This document shows, piece by piece, positions 52,238 through 61,570 of a stretch of 64,000 nucleotides of DNA (its first letter is position 1; the number at the start of each line of letters is the position of its first letter). Position numbers and translations under genes: made by a program. Under the pieces are notes generated by a model. The model saw nothing but the letters and a program-made list of their open reading frames with translations. It made no database searches and was not told where the DNA came from. Source of the stretch: Pseudoalteromonas aurantia (lineage in GTDB: Bacteria > Pseudomonadota > Gammaproteobacteria > Enterobacterales > Alteromonadaceae); contig NZ_PNBY01000010.1 in the NCBI RefSeq assembly GCF_005886875.1, positions 1 through 64,000 of the forward strand. The letters run 5' to 3'.

Positions 52238-52627
52238 ATGAAAAAACTTTCAGCAGCACTTTTACTGCTATCTACAACAGCAATAGCGCAACCTTACGAC
52301 AATACTTTAACTGAAGAAGCAATTAAAAAACGCTTAGCTCCAGTTGGAACTGTGTATTTAGCTGGTGCAACACCTGTTGAAGTTGTCCCAAGTGGCCCTC
52401 GCTCTGGTGAGCAAGTTTATCAAGCTGCATGCTTTGCCTGTCACGGTACTGGCGCGCTTGGCGCACCAAAAACAACTGATGAATGGGCAACACGATTAAC
52501 AAAAGGGCGCGATGTGTTGATCGATCATGCTATCAACGGTTTTAATGCAATGCCTCCACGTGGTACGTGCATGGACTGTTCTGATGAAGAAATTACAGCT
52601 GCCATTGATTTCATGACAGCAAAATAA
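52238..52627 (+). CDS. Cytochrome c5 family protein
   Basis: 129 aa with a signal peptide (about 1-17). A single haem site CFACHG, the distal Met in NAMPPRG, and the CMDC pair that gives cytochrome c5 its characteristic disulfide. A periplasmic electron carrier between the bc1 complex and oxidases. Confidence 0.93.
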   Translation: MKKLSAALLLLSTTAIAQPYDNTLTEEAIKKRLAPVGTVYLAGATPVEVVPSGPRSGEQVYQAACFACHGTGALGAPKTTDEWATRLTKGRDVLIDHAINGFNAMPPRGTCMDCSDEEITAAIDFMTAK

Positions 52628-52633
52628 TTTTTT

Positions 52634-52669
52634 GAGCTGAGGCTCCTTAGATCTTCAGCTCTTTCCTTG
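52634..52669 (+). terminator. Probable terminator after cytochrome c5
   Basis: GAGCTGA (52634-52640) and TCAGCTC (52655-52661) form a 7-bp stem followed by TTTCCTT. Confidence 0.55.
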
Positions 52670-52780
52670 TTTGCTTTCATTCTTCAAAATTTATCATGAA
52701 GATTGCCTTGACCCCTGTTGATAAAAATGAAAATATACGGTTAATATTCGTGCAAATAATAATAACTTTGGGTTAAATCA

Positions 52781-55357
52781 TTGGAAGATCCCGCAGCACT
52801 ACTGCGCAAGCTTACTCGTAAAAACCAAAAACTCGAGTCCTTGTTAAGAAAGTACAAACAAAACAACCACTTACAACATGCTCTTATTCTATTATCTGAG
52901 CAAGCAAGTACGGTTGCTGAATTAACGCTGCTCTACCCAGCTATTCACGATATTCTTGTTCAACATCTTCCCTGCAAAAGTTTTTATGTTGTTCTGCAAA
53001 ACCAATTTTCTCAAGCACTTGAATTATCTTATTTTGTAGATGAAAAAGATGGTATTGCTGTGCCGTTACATGAAGCGCACCATTTTTCACAAGGTGTAAC
53101 TGGACACGTGTTTAGAGAAGGAAAAACACTCTATTTAACACTCGATGAAATGCGCAAGCAAGCCGAATTGGGGATATTTAAAGCGCTGGGTAGTCCCGCT
53201 GAACACTGGGTTGGGGTCCCTATTTATCGTGAAAAGACCATTATTGGCGTCATGGTATCTCAAAGCTATCAAAAAGAGCAAAGCTATAGTGAACAACAAA
53301 TTGAGCTGCTCGAAGTGATGTCACTCTATTTGGCGACGGCAATAGAGCGAGTAAAAAAACGAGAATTACTTGAATCAGAAGTGAAAATTCGTACTCGTGC
53401 TTTAATGCAAAGCAACGAAGCGTTAAATAAAGAAATTGATCAAAGAAAGCGCGCATTAGAGCGGCAACAGATCCTCTTTAAGATCTCTGAATTAGCGACA
53501 CAATTCAACGATATTGACGAGGTCTATCAGCAAGTTCATCATATCATCCGTTCAATCACATTTTCCGATAACCTATTTATTGCCCTATATGATAAAAATA
53601 CAGGATGGCTCAGCTTTCCTTATTGTGTTGATGAAGTCTCTGATTATAAACCTCGACCTTTCGCCAAAGGGTATAGCGAGTTAGTCATTAGTACCGAGCA
53701 GAGCCAGCTTATTGATATTGAAAGAGCACAGGCTTTGGTAAATAATCAGATTGTGGTGCGATCTAAACACTATAACCTTCAAAAGTTCGCAACTAGCTGG
53801 ATGGGCGCACCACTTAAGACCGCAAATGGAGTAATAGGGCTCATCGCATGCCAAGCATATGATCATAACTATGAATTTAATTATGACGATATGGAACTCA
53901 TTTCATTTGTGTCAAACCAAATCGCCTCTGTTTTACAAACCCATTTAGCAAATCAAGCACTCAAAGCCAGCCATTCGCAACTAGAGCATCGAGTTGCAGA
54001 AAAAACCAAAGCACTACAACAGTCCAATATGCACTTACACATGCAAATTGAAGAGCGAAAAAAGATTGAACAACAGCTATATCATGACGCACATCATGAC
54101 TCACTCACCAGCTTACCCAATCGTAGCCTTTTCCTGACCCAATTAGAAAAAACACTGAAACAGTTTCAACGCTATCCGGAACACAACTTTGCCGTGCTTT
54201 TTATTGATCTTGATAAATTCAAACGGATCAATGATGAGCTCGGTCATCAAGCGGGTGATCAGTTTTTAATTTGGGTTGCACAAGCTTTTTCTGAGTGCAT
54301 ACGCGAACATGATTTACTGGCCAGACTAGCTGGGGACGAGTTTGTTATTTTGCTCGATCATTTAAGTGATCGACAGCAAGCGGAAGATGTGGCTAAACGT
54401 ATTATCAAAGTGATGCAACAGCCCTTCTGTATGAAAGGAGTATGTATGCAAAGTGGTGCCAGTATAGGTATCACCTACAGCAATAAACACTACCATAACA
54501 CAGATGAAATTATTCGTGATGCTGATGCCGCCATGTACTATGCAAAAAATGCAGGGAGAGGTCGCTATGAGTTTTATCACCCATTATTGACAGTCGGCAC
54601 AGGTAATCATAAAACACCGGAGTATCATCATTTAAGTGCACTACCAACCCATTTTAGAGGCACCGATATCAGTGATTTAACACTCGTCAGTGATGACATA
54701 ACCATGCTAGAAGCATTTGGTGAGCACCCGGTTTTAGGCAGTACTAGTTTTGATATATTGAAAAAATTTGCGGCCGAGAAAGCAGAGCATATAGCCATCG
54801 AATTGCAGTTGTTAGAACAAGCACTGCAATTAGCGAGTGTACCGGGGAAGGATTTATTACTTGCCTGCTCCACAATTTTATTAGAACAACAAGTCTTTAC
54901 GCAATTATGTGAAAAGTTAGCCAATCAACCTCACTCGCTGTGCTTACTGTTTGAGGAAACGGACATTCGCTATGCCTCGAATCAACAGCAAGAAAATCTA
55001 AACGAACTTACCAATCTGGGCTATACAATTGGTATCAATGACTTTGCTAAAGACCGATGCGATCTGACACTACTCAGTAAAATCCCCTTTACTTATGTGT
55101 TACTAAGCTCAACTTTTAGCAAAAGGGTACTACAGCAGACCAGTTACGAAGCACAGTTAAAAGGCATATTAGCCGTCACACAACTACAGGATATGCAGAT
55201 CATTGCCAAAGGACCTGCTATTTTAAACTTTAGGAGTTTACTTGAAAGTCATGGCCTAACGCGATTCTTTGGCAAACAGCACAATATAAATCAAATACAG
55301 ACCACACATATTTCAGAGCGGGGTACCCGCTCTGAGTCAGAAAAACTAACGTTTTAA
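52781..55357 (+). CDS. GAF-GAF-GGDEF protein with degenerate EAL domain
   Basis: 858 aa, no transmembrane segment. A coiled N-terminus (1-30), GAF domain 1 (about 40-190), coiled coil, GAF domain 2 (about 230-385), coiled coil (about 390-435) and GGDEF (about 437-600). The active site is AGDEF (517-521); a first Ala is often active. RxxD (REHD) stands five residues before it, a likely c-di-GMP inhibition site. The last 200 residues resemble EAL but have lost EAL, DDFG (INDFAK) and the EGVE motif (AKGPA). Start TTG 52781 has a poor ribosome site. Probably a soluble diguanylate cyclase. Confidence 0.85.
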   Translation: MEDPAALLRKLTRKNQKLESLLRKYKQNNHLQHALILLSEQASTVAELTLLYPAIHDILVQHLPCKSFYVVLQNQFSQALELSYFVDEKDGIAVPLHEAHHFSQGVTGHVFREGKTLYLTLDEMRKQAELGIFKALGSPAEHWVGVPIYREKTIIGVMVSQSYQKEQSYSEQQIELLEVMSLYLATAIERVKKRELLESEVKIRTRALMQSNEALNKEIDQRKRALERQQILFKISELATQFNDIDEVYQQVHHIIRSITFSDNLFIALYDKNTGWLSFPYCVDEVSDYKPRPFAKGYSELVISTEQSQLIDIERAQALVNNQIVVRSKHYNLQKFATSWMGAPLKTANGVIGLIACQAYDHNYEFNYDDMELISFVSNQIASVLQTHLANQALKASHSQLEHRVAEKTKALQQSNMHLHMQIEERKKIEQQLYHDAHHDSLTSLPNRSLFLTQLEKTLKQFQRYPEHNFAVLFIDLDKFKRINDELGHQAGDQFLIWVAQAFSECIREHDLLARLAGDEFVILLDHLSDRQQAEDVAKRIIKVMQQPFCMKGVCMQSGASIGITYSNKHYHNTDEIIRDADAAMYYAKNAGRGRYEFYHPLLTVGTGNHKTPEYHHLSALPTHFRGTDISDLTLVSDDITMLEAFGEHPVLGSTSFDILKKFAAEKAEHIAIELQLLEQALQLASVPGKDLLLACSTILLEQQVFTQLCEKLANQPHSLCLLFEETDIRYASNQQQENLNELTNLGYTIGINDFAKDRCDLTLLSKIPFTYVLLSSTFSKRVLQQTSYEAQLKGILAVTQLQDMQIIAKGPAILNFRSLLESHGLTRFFGKQHNINQIQTTHISERGTRSESEKLTF

Positions 55358-57361
55358 CATTGCCCTTAAGTTAGCAACTCGTGCTTGACCTTGTTCCATG
55401 CGCTCATTTTGAGACGCAACCGTTTTCTTTTTCCCCTCATATTGTAAATCGTCTTGCGGCAGCTCTAATACAAAGCGACTTAACTCTGGGGTAGACACAT
55501 CGCCAAACTGACGACGGTTTTTCGCATAGGTCATTGTTAATGTTTCTTGTGCTCGAGTTATTCCCACATAAGCCAAACGACGCTCTTCTTCTACATTCTC
55601 TTCATCGATGCTAGTCTGATGCGGTAGAAAACCTTCTTCCATCCCCACCATAAACACATGAGGGTATTCCAACCCTTTCGATGCATGTAACGTCAGTAGT
55701 TGAACCGCGTCACTGTCATCTTCTTCTTCGTTGCGTTCCAACATATCCCGTAATGTGAGCTTACTTACTACCTCTGGTAATGTCATCGGCGGGTTATCCA
55801 CATCACCAGTTAACATATCTGTGATCCATTTATACAGCTCAGAGACATTTTTCATCCGCATTTCAGCGGCTTTCGGGCTTGGTGAAGACTCATATAAATA
55901 CGCTTCATAATTAATTTCACGTACCATATCTTTAACCGCCTCCAATGTATCTCCCCGAACAGCTCGATATGATAGCTCAACAACCCAACGGGCAAAGCCC
56001 ATCAATGCATTGTAACCCCGTCCAGCTAAACGCTGTGTCAGCTCTGGGTCAAAACAAGCTGCAAATAAGCCAATATGGCGCTCGTTGGCCAAACTACCTA
56101 ACTTCTCTAACGTCACAGGGCCTATTTCTCTACGTGGAGTATTCACGACACGAAGGAATGCATTATCATCATCTTGATTCACCAATAACCGTAAGTAAGC
56201 CATAATGTCTTTAATCTCGCTGCGTGAGAAGAACGACATACCGCCACTAATTTTATAAGGAATACGATTGCTCATCAGGGACTTTTCAAACACCCGAGCC
56301 TGATGATTACCGCGATACAAAATAGCATAATCACGATAACTGGTGCGTTTCATGAATTTATGCGAGATAATTTCTGCTACCACACGCTCAGCTTCATGCT
56401 CTTCATCTCGGGTAGCAATCACACGAATGGGCTCTCCCATCTCTAACTCACTAAACAGCTGCTTTTCAAATTCATGCGGATTATTTGCGATCAGAATATT
56501 GGCAGCTTTTAGCACCCGTTTCACACTGCGATAGTTTTGTTCCAACTTAATGAGTCTTAAACCCGGAAAGTCTTTAGAAAGTAGAACTAAGTTTTGTGGT
56601 TTTGCGCCTCGCCATGAGTAAATGGACTGGTCGTCATCCCCTACTACAGTAAACCGAGCGCGCTCCCCAACTAACAACTTAACCAGTTGGTATTGGCTGG
56701 TATTGGTATCTTGATATTCGTCTACCAATAAATAACGAAAACGACTTTGCCAACGTTCCTTTACGGCTGCATTTTGGCCCAATAAAAGGGTTGGGATCAT
56801 AATTAAATCATCAAAGTCTAATGCATTATAAGCCCGTAATTGAATTTGATACCGGGCATAAAGCTGAGCAAATAACGCTTTTTGCGGCTCCCGTGCGTCT
56901 TGTATTGCCCGCTCAGGTAAAATAAGCTCATTTTTCCAATTACCAATCTGCATTTTCAGCAAGTTAAGTAAATCTTTGTCTTTTTCTAACTCTTTTTCTG
57001 TTAGGTCACTTAATAGCTGGTTGGTATCTTGATCGTCCAGTAATGAAAAGCCTGGCTTGTAACCCAAAGTTTTAAGTTCTTTTTTGATTACCTCTAAGCC
57101 CAGCGTGTGAAATGTAGAAACCCATAGCCCTTTAGACTCTTTTTTTCCGAGGGTCTGTAGTACCCGTTCTCGCATTTCTTTTGCAGCTTTATTGGTAAAT
57201 GTCACCGCCGCAATATTTTTAGCCTGATATTCACACTCTTGGACTAAATACGCGATTTTATTCGTTATCACACGAGTTTTACCTGATCCTGCTCCAGCCA
57301 AGACCAAACATGGGCCACTTATATATTTTACTGCTTCGTCTTGTTTTGGATTCAGTTTCAT
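55346..57361 (-). CDS. rep: ATP-dependent DNA helicase Rep
   Basis: 671 aa, superfamily 1A, a 3'-5' helicase that clears proteins ahead of the fork with DnaB. Motifs: [30 protein letters not shown] (Q and Walker A), [17 protein letters not shown] (Ia), [17 protein letters not shown] (II), [14 protein letters not shown] (III), [12 protein letters not shown] (IV), [16 protein letters not shown] (V) and [15 protein letters not shown] (VI). It overlaps the 3' end of the converging GGDEF gene by 12 bp. Confidence 0.97.
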   Translation of the reverse strand: MKLNPKQDEAVKYISGPCLVLAGAGSGKTRVITNKIAYLVQECEYQAKNIAAVTFTNKAAKEMRERVLQTLGKKESKGLWVSTFHTLGLEVIKKELKTLGYKPGFSLLDDQDTNQLLSDLTEKELEKDKDLLNLLKMQIGNWKNELILPERAIQDAREPQKALFAQLYARYQIQLRAYNALDFDDLIMIPTLLLGQNAAVKERWQSRFRYLLVDEYQDTNTSQYQLVKLLVGERARFTVVGDDDQSIYSWRGAKPQNLVLLSKDFPGLRLIKLEQNYRSVKRVLKAANILIANNPHEFEKQLFSELEMGEPIRVIATRDEEHEAERVVAEIISHKFMKRTSYRDYAILYRGNHQARVFEKSLMSNRIPYKISGGMSFFSRSEIKDIMAYLRLLVNQDDDNAFLRVVNTPRREIGPVTLEKLGSLANERHIGLFAACFDPELTQRLAGRGYNALMGFARWVVELSYRAVRGDTLEAVKDMVREINYEAYLYESSPSPKAAEMRMKNVSELYKWITDMLTGDVDNPPMTLPEVVSKLTLRDMLERNEEEDDSDAVQLLTLHASKGLEYPHVFMVGMEEGFLPHQTSIDEENVEEERRLAYVGITRAQETLTMTYAKNRRQFGDVSTPELSRFVLELPQDDLQYEGKKKTVASQNERMEQGQARVANLRAMLKR

Positions 57362-57469
57362 TATCGTGCTTATTAATTACCATCAATGACCGCATTTTAA
57401 CGTAAACCGTACTATGCGCCTAGCCGCTATACTCACTTAACCCTCAGTATCAGATATACTTTTTACATA

Positions 57470-57817
57470 CTACTTCGGTGTCATTGAAAACTGTTTTTTA
57501 AAACATGCACTAAAATAGGCAGGAGAATTAAATCCAACCTCATGAGATACTGGAAATATACTGCTTACCTGACGTAACATGGGCAAAGATTGGAATAGTC
57601 TATATTGACGGATGTATTCATTCGGTCTGACAGCAGCAACCGACGTTAACTTACGATGTAACTGCCTTTCGCTTAGTGCAACCTTTTTTTCAAGCTGAGA
57701 AACTGACAATGACGCATCTGAATACAGGCAGTTGAGCACTTTATCTACTTTAGCAATAAACAGCACTGCTGCACTATCAACTGACTTTACAGAAACTGAG
57801 CAGCGTGTTTTCACCAT
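57470..57817 (-). pseudogene. Lone AraC-type DNA-binding domain, probably a gene remnant
   Basis: 115 aa that consist almost only of an AraC HTH pair: LSVSQLEKKVALSERQLHRKLTSVAAVRPNEYIRQYRL and EVGFNSPAYFSACFKKQFSMTPK. The sensory half is absent and the C-terminus stops directly at TPK, where homologues go on with EYR. The sequence resembles the end of hybrid sensor/AraC regulators. The start ATG overlaps an opposite-strand ORF by 86 bp. Either a decayed fragment or a small stand-alone regulator. Confidence 0.55.
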
Positions 57818-58163
57818 CTCACATGATGAGAACCAGGTTAACCACCATACTCAAATACATCAACGTCTCAGTAATAACAGTAAGGTCTACCTAAACGACT
57901 GGCATAACTTATCTCACAAATCAGACTCCCTTGATAGTCAAGACCTTATCAAGCACTTAGAGAATTCTGGTTATTTGTTCAGTGAAGAACCAAGCATTGC
58001 TTTTTCTTCATGGTTTAAAAGACTCACTTATGACAGTTTAGCCAACCGTGTTACCACTGAGCGCAATCACCTCAATGAGTGGGTAAAATACACCTATGCA
58101 AGTGATGGTACACATGTAACACAATGTAGTACTGACGGTGAAAAATGGCTACGTTGTAATTAA
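57732..58163 (+). CDS. Hypothetical protein overlapping the AraC remnant
   Basis: 143 aa from TTG 57732, preceded by AGG at short distance. No ATG or GTG occurs early in the frame, so the start is weak. The sequence WHNLSHKSDSLDSQDLIKHLENSGYLFSEEPSIAF and the C-terminal VKYTYASDGTHVTQCSTDGEKWLRCN look like real protein with a Cys pair. No signal peptide. Its first 86 bp are antisense to the AraC gene. I recognise no family. Confidence 0.45.
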   Translation: MSTLSTLAINSTAALSTDFTETEQRVFTISHDENQVNHHTQIHQRLSNNSKVYLNDWHNLSHKSDSLDSQDLIKHLENSGYLFSEEPSIAFSSWFKRLTYDSLANRVTTERNHLNEWVKYTYASDGTHVTQCSTDGEKWLRCN

Positions 58164-58259
58164 TCAAGGCTGGGTGAAGTGAATAGCTATACGCCAGTCA
58201 CTTCACTATTTTGTTATGTGATCATTTGCTACTATACCAATAAGCAACTTTTATAGGTA

Positions 58260-58529
58260 ATGATGATGATTAACCCAGCAAAAATTGAAGAAATTGCGAA
58301 ACAGATCTCAGGCAATTTGCCACAAGGCGTAAAAAACTTAGCAGATACATTTGAATCAAAAACCAAACAAGCCATTCAAAATAAACTGGCTGAAATGGAT
58401 TTTGTCAGCAGAGAGGAGTTTGATATTCAAAGTAAAGTACTAATCAGGACACGAGAGAAGCTTGCTGAGCTTGAAGCAAAAGTCGCTGAAATAGAAGCCA
58501 AGCTAGACAGCGACAAACACGCAGAATAA
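58260..58529 (+). CDS. ubiK: Ubiquinone biosynthesis accessory factor UbiK
   Basis: About 87-89 aa; any of three ATG codons at 58260, 58263 or 58266 could start it, and MINPAKIEEIAKQI favours 58266. Amphipathic N-terminal helix with LPQGVKNLADTFESKTKQAI, then FVSREEFDIQSKVLIRTREKLAELEAKVAEIEAKL, a C-terminal coiled coil. It trimerises, binds membrane and works with UbiJ in aerobic ubiquinone synthesis. It ends 2 bp before the converging carbonic anhydrase gene. Confidence 0.92.
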   Translation: MMMINPAKIEEIAKQISGNLPQGVKNLADTFESKTKQAIQNKLAEMDFVSREEFDIQSKVLIRTREKLAELEAKVAEIEAKLDSDKHAE

Positions 58530-58531
58530 GG

Positions 58532-59188
58532 CTATTCTGCGTAACGGTCTTTGACCTGCGCAATCGCCAGAGCATATTGATCAGCTATTTGCTCTGGTTT
58601 AGCCGCTAGAGCATTGAGCTCATGTAACAGCCCATCCGCCAACCCATATACCCAACCATGAATCGTTAAATTTTGCCCGCGTCGCCATGCATCTTGCACA
58701 ATGTTAGTTTGGCAAACATTTCGCACTTGGTCGATAACATTCAACTCACATAACGCGTCACACTGTTTTTGCGGTGCTATATTATCAATGATACTTTGGT
58801 GTTTTTCTTTCACGTCTGCAACATGACGCAACCAATTGTCTATTAACCCAAAACGCGCTTCATTAAGTACAGCTTGGACGCCACCACAGCCATAATGACC
58901 AACAACCATAATGTGCTTTACTTTCAGTACTTCAACTGCGTACTGCATCACTGACAAACAATTGTGATCAGTATGCACCACCACATTTGCCACATTACGG
59001 TGCACAAATAGCTCACCAGGCATTAAATCTACAATTTCATTCGCAGGTACACGTGAATCAGAACAGCCAATCCACAAATATTCTGGTTTTTGCTGACCTA
59101 ACAGCTTTTTAAAGTAATCAGGATCTCTCGCTCGTTCGCGTTCAGCCCATTGCTGGTTGTTTTCTAATAAGTGGTCGAGCGTACACAT
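58532..59188 (-). CDS. can: Beta-class carbonic anhydrase
   Basis: Hydrates CO2 in the cytosol to supply bicarbonate, for example for AccC. It has 218 aa. The zinc ligands are Cys42 and the Asp in IGCSDSRVPANEI, with His and Cys in VGHYGCGGVQA. The length and motif match E. coli Can. It is 17 bp downstream of a methyltransferase gene on the same strand. Confidence 0.96.
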   Translation of the reverse strand: MCTLDHLLENNQQWAERERARDPDYFKKLLGQQKPEYLWIGCSDSRVPANEIVDLMPGELFVHRNVANVVVHTDHNCLSVMQYAVEVLKVKHIMVVGHYGCGGVQAVLNEARFGLIDNWLRHVADVKEKHQSIIDNIAPQKQCDALCELNVIDQVRNVCQTNIVQDAWRRGQNLTIHGWVYGLADGLLHELNALAAKPEQIADQYALAIAQVKDRYAE

Positions 59189-59205
59189 CTCAGATTTTCC
59201 TCTAT

Positions 59206-60384
59206 TTATTGTCGGGTAGCTTGTATTAAAACATTCCTTGGGGTGAGCTGCTTCTCACAAAACTCACTCAGGCTGACATCATACCCAGCTTGCTGTAAAT
59301 ATAAACCCCTATCGAGTACCAACCAAATCTCTAACGCTCTACGAAAAACATGCCTAACTAATTCAATACGATCTGTTACTCGTTTACGCTGCTCACCTTG
59401 CTTTAAATAAGTTGCATAATCAATACCTGAAGGTAACGTAATGTCTTTTTGTGCTGCTGCCCAACAGCAGAAAGATGAAAAGTCACCAGAAAATATACTT
59501 TTGTTAACCGATGGCACACTAATATATTCCGTCGACCCAGTACAGTCGCGGCGCAGTGCATCAAACCCCAAACGCCAAGTGACCTCTTTTCGCCTCACAG
59601 TAGCAATACGTGGCGCGGCCGTCACGGTTTCTTGTAACGCCAGCTTCATATCACTGTGATTCAAATGTAATGCACTGTGCTTAGCTGCCTCACTCATTGG
59701 TTGGTAAGTCGGCTCAGTAAATAAATGATAACAACACGGCGAGAGGCTTATTTTTTCACATTTGTGCTCTGTTGCTCTATGCATAAACGTTTGATGAAGA
59801 GCACCGCACGCATGTAATGCAACAGCATGTTGTTGTGGTTTAAAGTAAGCGCCTGTATCATCAGTAAGTACGTTTGCACAGCTAAAATGGACGTTTAATT
59901 CTTGCTGTTTTGCACTATGGGCGCCCTGTTCACACAAAGCGGACTGTAATTCAATACTATGAACATGCGGTGCACCTAAATGCGCCATTAAACGCCCTAA
60001 ATGACCTTTACCTGCACACCACTCTAACACCGGTAATTGCTGCTCAGGGACATGACTCACAAAATCTTGCAGCTGCGTTAATTTGCGGCCTTTTATCCCG
60101 TTGCTTAGCCAAAATGGCAGAGCTGCTCTCGGTTTTTCGCTGTAAGGCAATGCTGTCAACCCAGCAAGTAAATCAACACCAGGTATGTAATCAGAAAACA
60201 CATCGTATAAACAAGCTTGATCAGCGTCGAGCCGTGCTACTTCAGCATCATCCAAGCTCAACAAAAACTGATTTAATTGCACACTAAACGGTAACGTTAA
60301 ATGATCAAACGCCACACGCTGCCAAAAGTCCCGCGTGCTCGTTAGAAAAGTATCTAATTGTTGAAATTGAGAAAGTAATGACAT
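59206..60384 (-). CDS. Methyltransferase-domain protein (METTL25/DUF-type)
   Basis: 392 aa from ATG 60384. The central SAM-binding motif is LPVLEWCAGKGHLGRLMAHLG (about 125-145). AVALHACGALHQTFMHRATE and SLSPCCYHLF follow, the PCCYH motif of the Methyltransf_32 family. The C-terminal domain is alpha-helical with no known motif. The 4-residue upstream extension starts with GTG and has no ribosome site. Substrate unknown. Confidence 0.8.
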   Translation of the reverse strand: MSLLSQFQQLDTFLTSTRDFWQRVAFDHLTLPFSVQLNQFLLSLDDAEVARLDADQACLYDVFSDYIPGVDLLAGLTALPYSEKPRAALPFWLSNGIKGRKLTQLQDFVSHVPEQQLPVLEWCAGKGHLGRLMAHLGAPHVHSIELQSALCEQGAHSAKQQELNVHFSCANVLTDDTGAYFKPQQHAVALHACGALHQTFMHRATEHKCEKISLSPCCYHLFTEPTYQPMSEAAKHSALHLNHSDMKLALQETVTAAPRIATVRRKEVTWRLGFDALRRDCTGSTEYISVPSVNKSIFSGDFSSFCCWAAAQKDITLPSGIDYATYLKQGEQRKRVTDRIELVRHVFRRALEIWLVLDRGLYLQQAGYDVSLSEFCEKQLTPRNVLIQATRQ

Positions 60385-60409
60385 GAACCACAACACATAA
60401 AATAAAACG

Positions 60410-61504
60410 CTATTCTACCGTGTTTTCGTCTTTATAGGGCAGTTGTTGAATGCGATATTTTCGCTTGTGGAAGAACATCAGATAACCATACATAGGCAGA
60501 GATAATATGGTTAATATACAAGCTAACACTAACATCCAAGACCATGTATCTTCTGATGGTTCTCGTGTGCGATGATAGATAAAGGTGGATTTAATACCTT
60601 CCCATTGCGTTAAATCTAAACTGTATAATTGCGCGATCCATTGCCAGCGCGTCTCTGACATACTGCCAATCGGCACACCAGAATGCGTAATATAAACAGC
60701 AAGCTCATCTGCTTCAAAGCTCAGCTGCTCCTTCGTCTTGTGACGAGCATATTTCTCATGGATCACTTCAATACTGTGCTGCATATTCAACAATGCATAG
60801 CGCCAACCTTTTAAGCTCGCCTGTTTAAACCTCTCCACGACATCAGGCTTTTGCGACAGCATATTTTCACTGGTAAATAAAATATCACCATATACATTTA
60901 GTCCGTATTGCTTGGGGCAGATCTGCCGAGTTTCGACCCCTTGCTGCTGCATTTTATAAGGTTCATTAGTCACATAGACTTGGAGTGCATCAAACACACC
61001 ACGTTTAAAATCTGCAAGTGGATTGAGTCCAGCATACGTGGGTAAGTCTGTTATGTTTATTCCAGCTCGCGCGAGCATAACTGTCAGCTCAGCGCTTTCA
61101 TCTTTACCTAAGTGGCTGACTTTTTTACCTACGAAATCTTCTGGCGTGAAAATATCGCTGCTTTCTTTCACCATCCAGCAATACGGCGACGATTGAAATA
61201 TGGCAGCCATTGCCACTAGGGGCTTACCCTGCATCTTCGCTTGTAATATGCCTGAGTGCGTCACGCCAAATTGAGCTTGACCTGATAGCACTTTAAAATG
61301 TGTATCAGGATTACCTGGATTTGCAGGTAGAATACTCACCTTAAGCCCAGCATCTTTATAAAAACCTTGTTCTGCCGCCATATAATAGCCGGCAAACTGA
61401 AACTGATGCGTCCACTTTAATTGCAATACAACGGGCTCAAGTGCACTAACACTTGAGCTACATAGTGTGAATAAAAGAAATAAACCTAGTCGAACCTTAT
61501 TCAT
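60410..61504 (-). CDS. Membrane-anchored NMT1/THI5-like substrate-binding protein
   Basis: 364 aa. A signal peptide (about 1-21), then an NMT1/THI5-type periplasmic binding domain with LQLKWTHQFQFAGYYMAAEQGFYKDAGLKV and FGVTHSGILQAKMQGKPLVAMAAIFQ. One transmembrane helix lies near residues 328-350 and a basic tail of about 15 residues follows. Homologues are often fused to GGDEF or kinase domains after this helix; here nothing follows. It lies between a methyltransferase gene and ilvA with no thiamine-transport genes, so a receptor role is more likely than uptake. Confidence 0.82.
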   Translation of the reverse strand: MNKVRLGLFLLFTLCSSSVSALEPVVLQLKWTHQFQFAGYYMAAEQGFYKDAGLKVSILPANPGNPDTHFKVLSGQAQFGVTHSGILQAKMQGKPLVAMAAIFQSSPYCWMVKESSDIFTPEDFVGKKVSHLGKDESAELTVMLARAGINITDLPTYAGLNPLADFKRGVFDALQVYVTNEPYKMQQQGVETRQICPKQYGLNVYGDILFTSENMLSQKPDVVERFKQASLKGWRYALLNMQHSIEVIHEKYARHKTKEQLSFEADELAVYITHSGVPIGSMSETRWQWIAQLYSLDLTQWEGIKSTFIYHRTREPSEDTWSWMLVLACILTILSLPMYGYLMFFHKRKYRIQQLPYKDENTVE

Positions 61505-61570
61505 ATACGCTTGTTACTTTCCCAGTAAATTGCCGCTATTAACTATAGGAAAGTAAACTGTATTTGCCAA

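Noticed and set aside
52781..55357. Dual GGDEF-EAL protein with active phosphodiesterase
   Set aside because: The EAL, DDFG and EGVE motifs are all replaced, so hydrolysis of c-di-GMP is not expected.
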